Below are positions 50,028 through 50,034 of a stretch of 50,034 bases of DNA, piece by piece. The stretch comes from Actinomycetes bacterium (lineage in GTDB: Bacteria; Actinomycetota; Acidimicrobiia; Acidimicrobiales; Ilumatobacteraceae). The notes under the pieces are model-generated. The model did not search any database, had not been told where the DNA came from, and saw nothing but the letters and a program-made list of their open reading frames with translations. The stretch lies in NCBI GenBank assembly GCA_014190235.1, contig BJGC01000016.1, positions 430 to 50,463 of the forward strand, written 5' to 3'. The translations under genes and the position numbers were made by a program. Positions within the stretch are counted from its first letter, which is position 1. Every line of letters starts with the position of its first letter.

Positions 50028-50034
50028 AGGGGTG

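Noticed and set aside
1-50034. tRNA/rRNA genes, CRISPR array, riboswitch, replication origin
   Set aside because: No T-loop-like sequences in tRNA context, no regularly spaced repeats with spacers, no recognised riboswitch core or DnaA-box cluster was seen while reading; covariance-model searches were not possible.

Overview
The window reads as a piece of an actinobacterial genome, most likely from class Acidimicrobiia (an inference; a freshwater lineage such as Ilumatobacteraceae would fit). Supports are two WhiB-type iron-sulfur regulators, a SenX3/RegX3-type phosphate two-component system, a DUF2342-type protein, a small protein with the RTWRHPTE signature, a two-domain acyltransferase/SGNH protein, roughly even base composition and dense gene packing. 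At least twelve genes have a TANNNT -10 element ending exactly 6 nt before the start codon, the layout expected for leaderless mRNAs. No rRNA, tRNA, CRISPR array, transposase or phage gene was recognised, and no stretch over 300 bases lacks a gene. The longest gaps are 19323-19525 and 28945-29079, and both hold candidate regulatory sequence.

Layout. 1-6831: a block of five minus-strand genes (Rieske-like anchored protein, 77-aa protein, SDR, GNAT-AAA+ fusion, HPP membrane protein) appears twice in tandem with a 3357-bp offset. About 3063 bp read as identical, then about 276 bp differ by roughly 10%, mostly at silent sites. This pattern suggests two alleles joined together, by assembly or by recombination. 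6889-15947: mcmA2-like B12 protein, sucC, sucD, purH; then metF, an OafA-like acyltransferase, mdh, a 2-oxoglutarate dioxygenase and a Fae homologue. 15950-19287 (minus): proton pyrophosphatase, DedA, SCP2-like protein. 19526-23062: sdhC-sdhA-sdhB. 23070-28944: a GH2-like protein without recognisable catalytic glutamates, then a MoxR ATPase and a VWA protein with an oppositely oriented adenylate cyclase between them. 29080-31089: two whiB genes around ftcD and tatA, plus a small unknown. 31192-37789: phosphate island with ppk, phoU, a SenX3-like kinase, a broken DUF47-pit pair, a small membrane protein, a second SenX3-like kinase and regX3, with PHO-box-like 11-bp direct repeats. 37799-43055: MFS transporter, DUF2342 protein, degenerate epimerase, small protein, moaE, small membrane protein, mreB. 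43036-50027: sugar dehydrogenase-like protein, tesB, nitroreductase, methyltransferase, then a minus-strand glycan-type trio (GT4, methyltransferase, alpha/alpha-toroid protein) and a Nudix hydrolase.

How it fits together. The cobalamin subunit, sucCD, mdh and sdhCAB cover methylmalonyl-CoA to succinate to oxaloacetate. metF, the Fae homologue and the dioxygenase suggest one-carbon/formaldehyde handling. ppk, hppA, phoU, pit and senX3-regX3 cover phosphate, polyphosphate and pyrophosphate. Two places, the tandem block and the DUF47-pit fusion, look like rearrangements or assembly joins and should be checked against reads before biological use.
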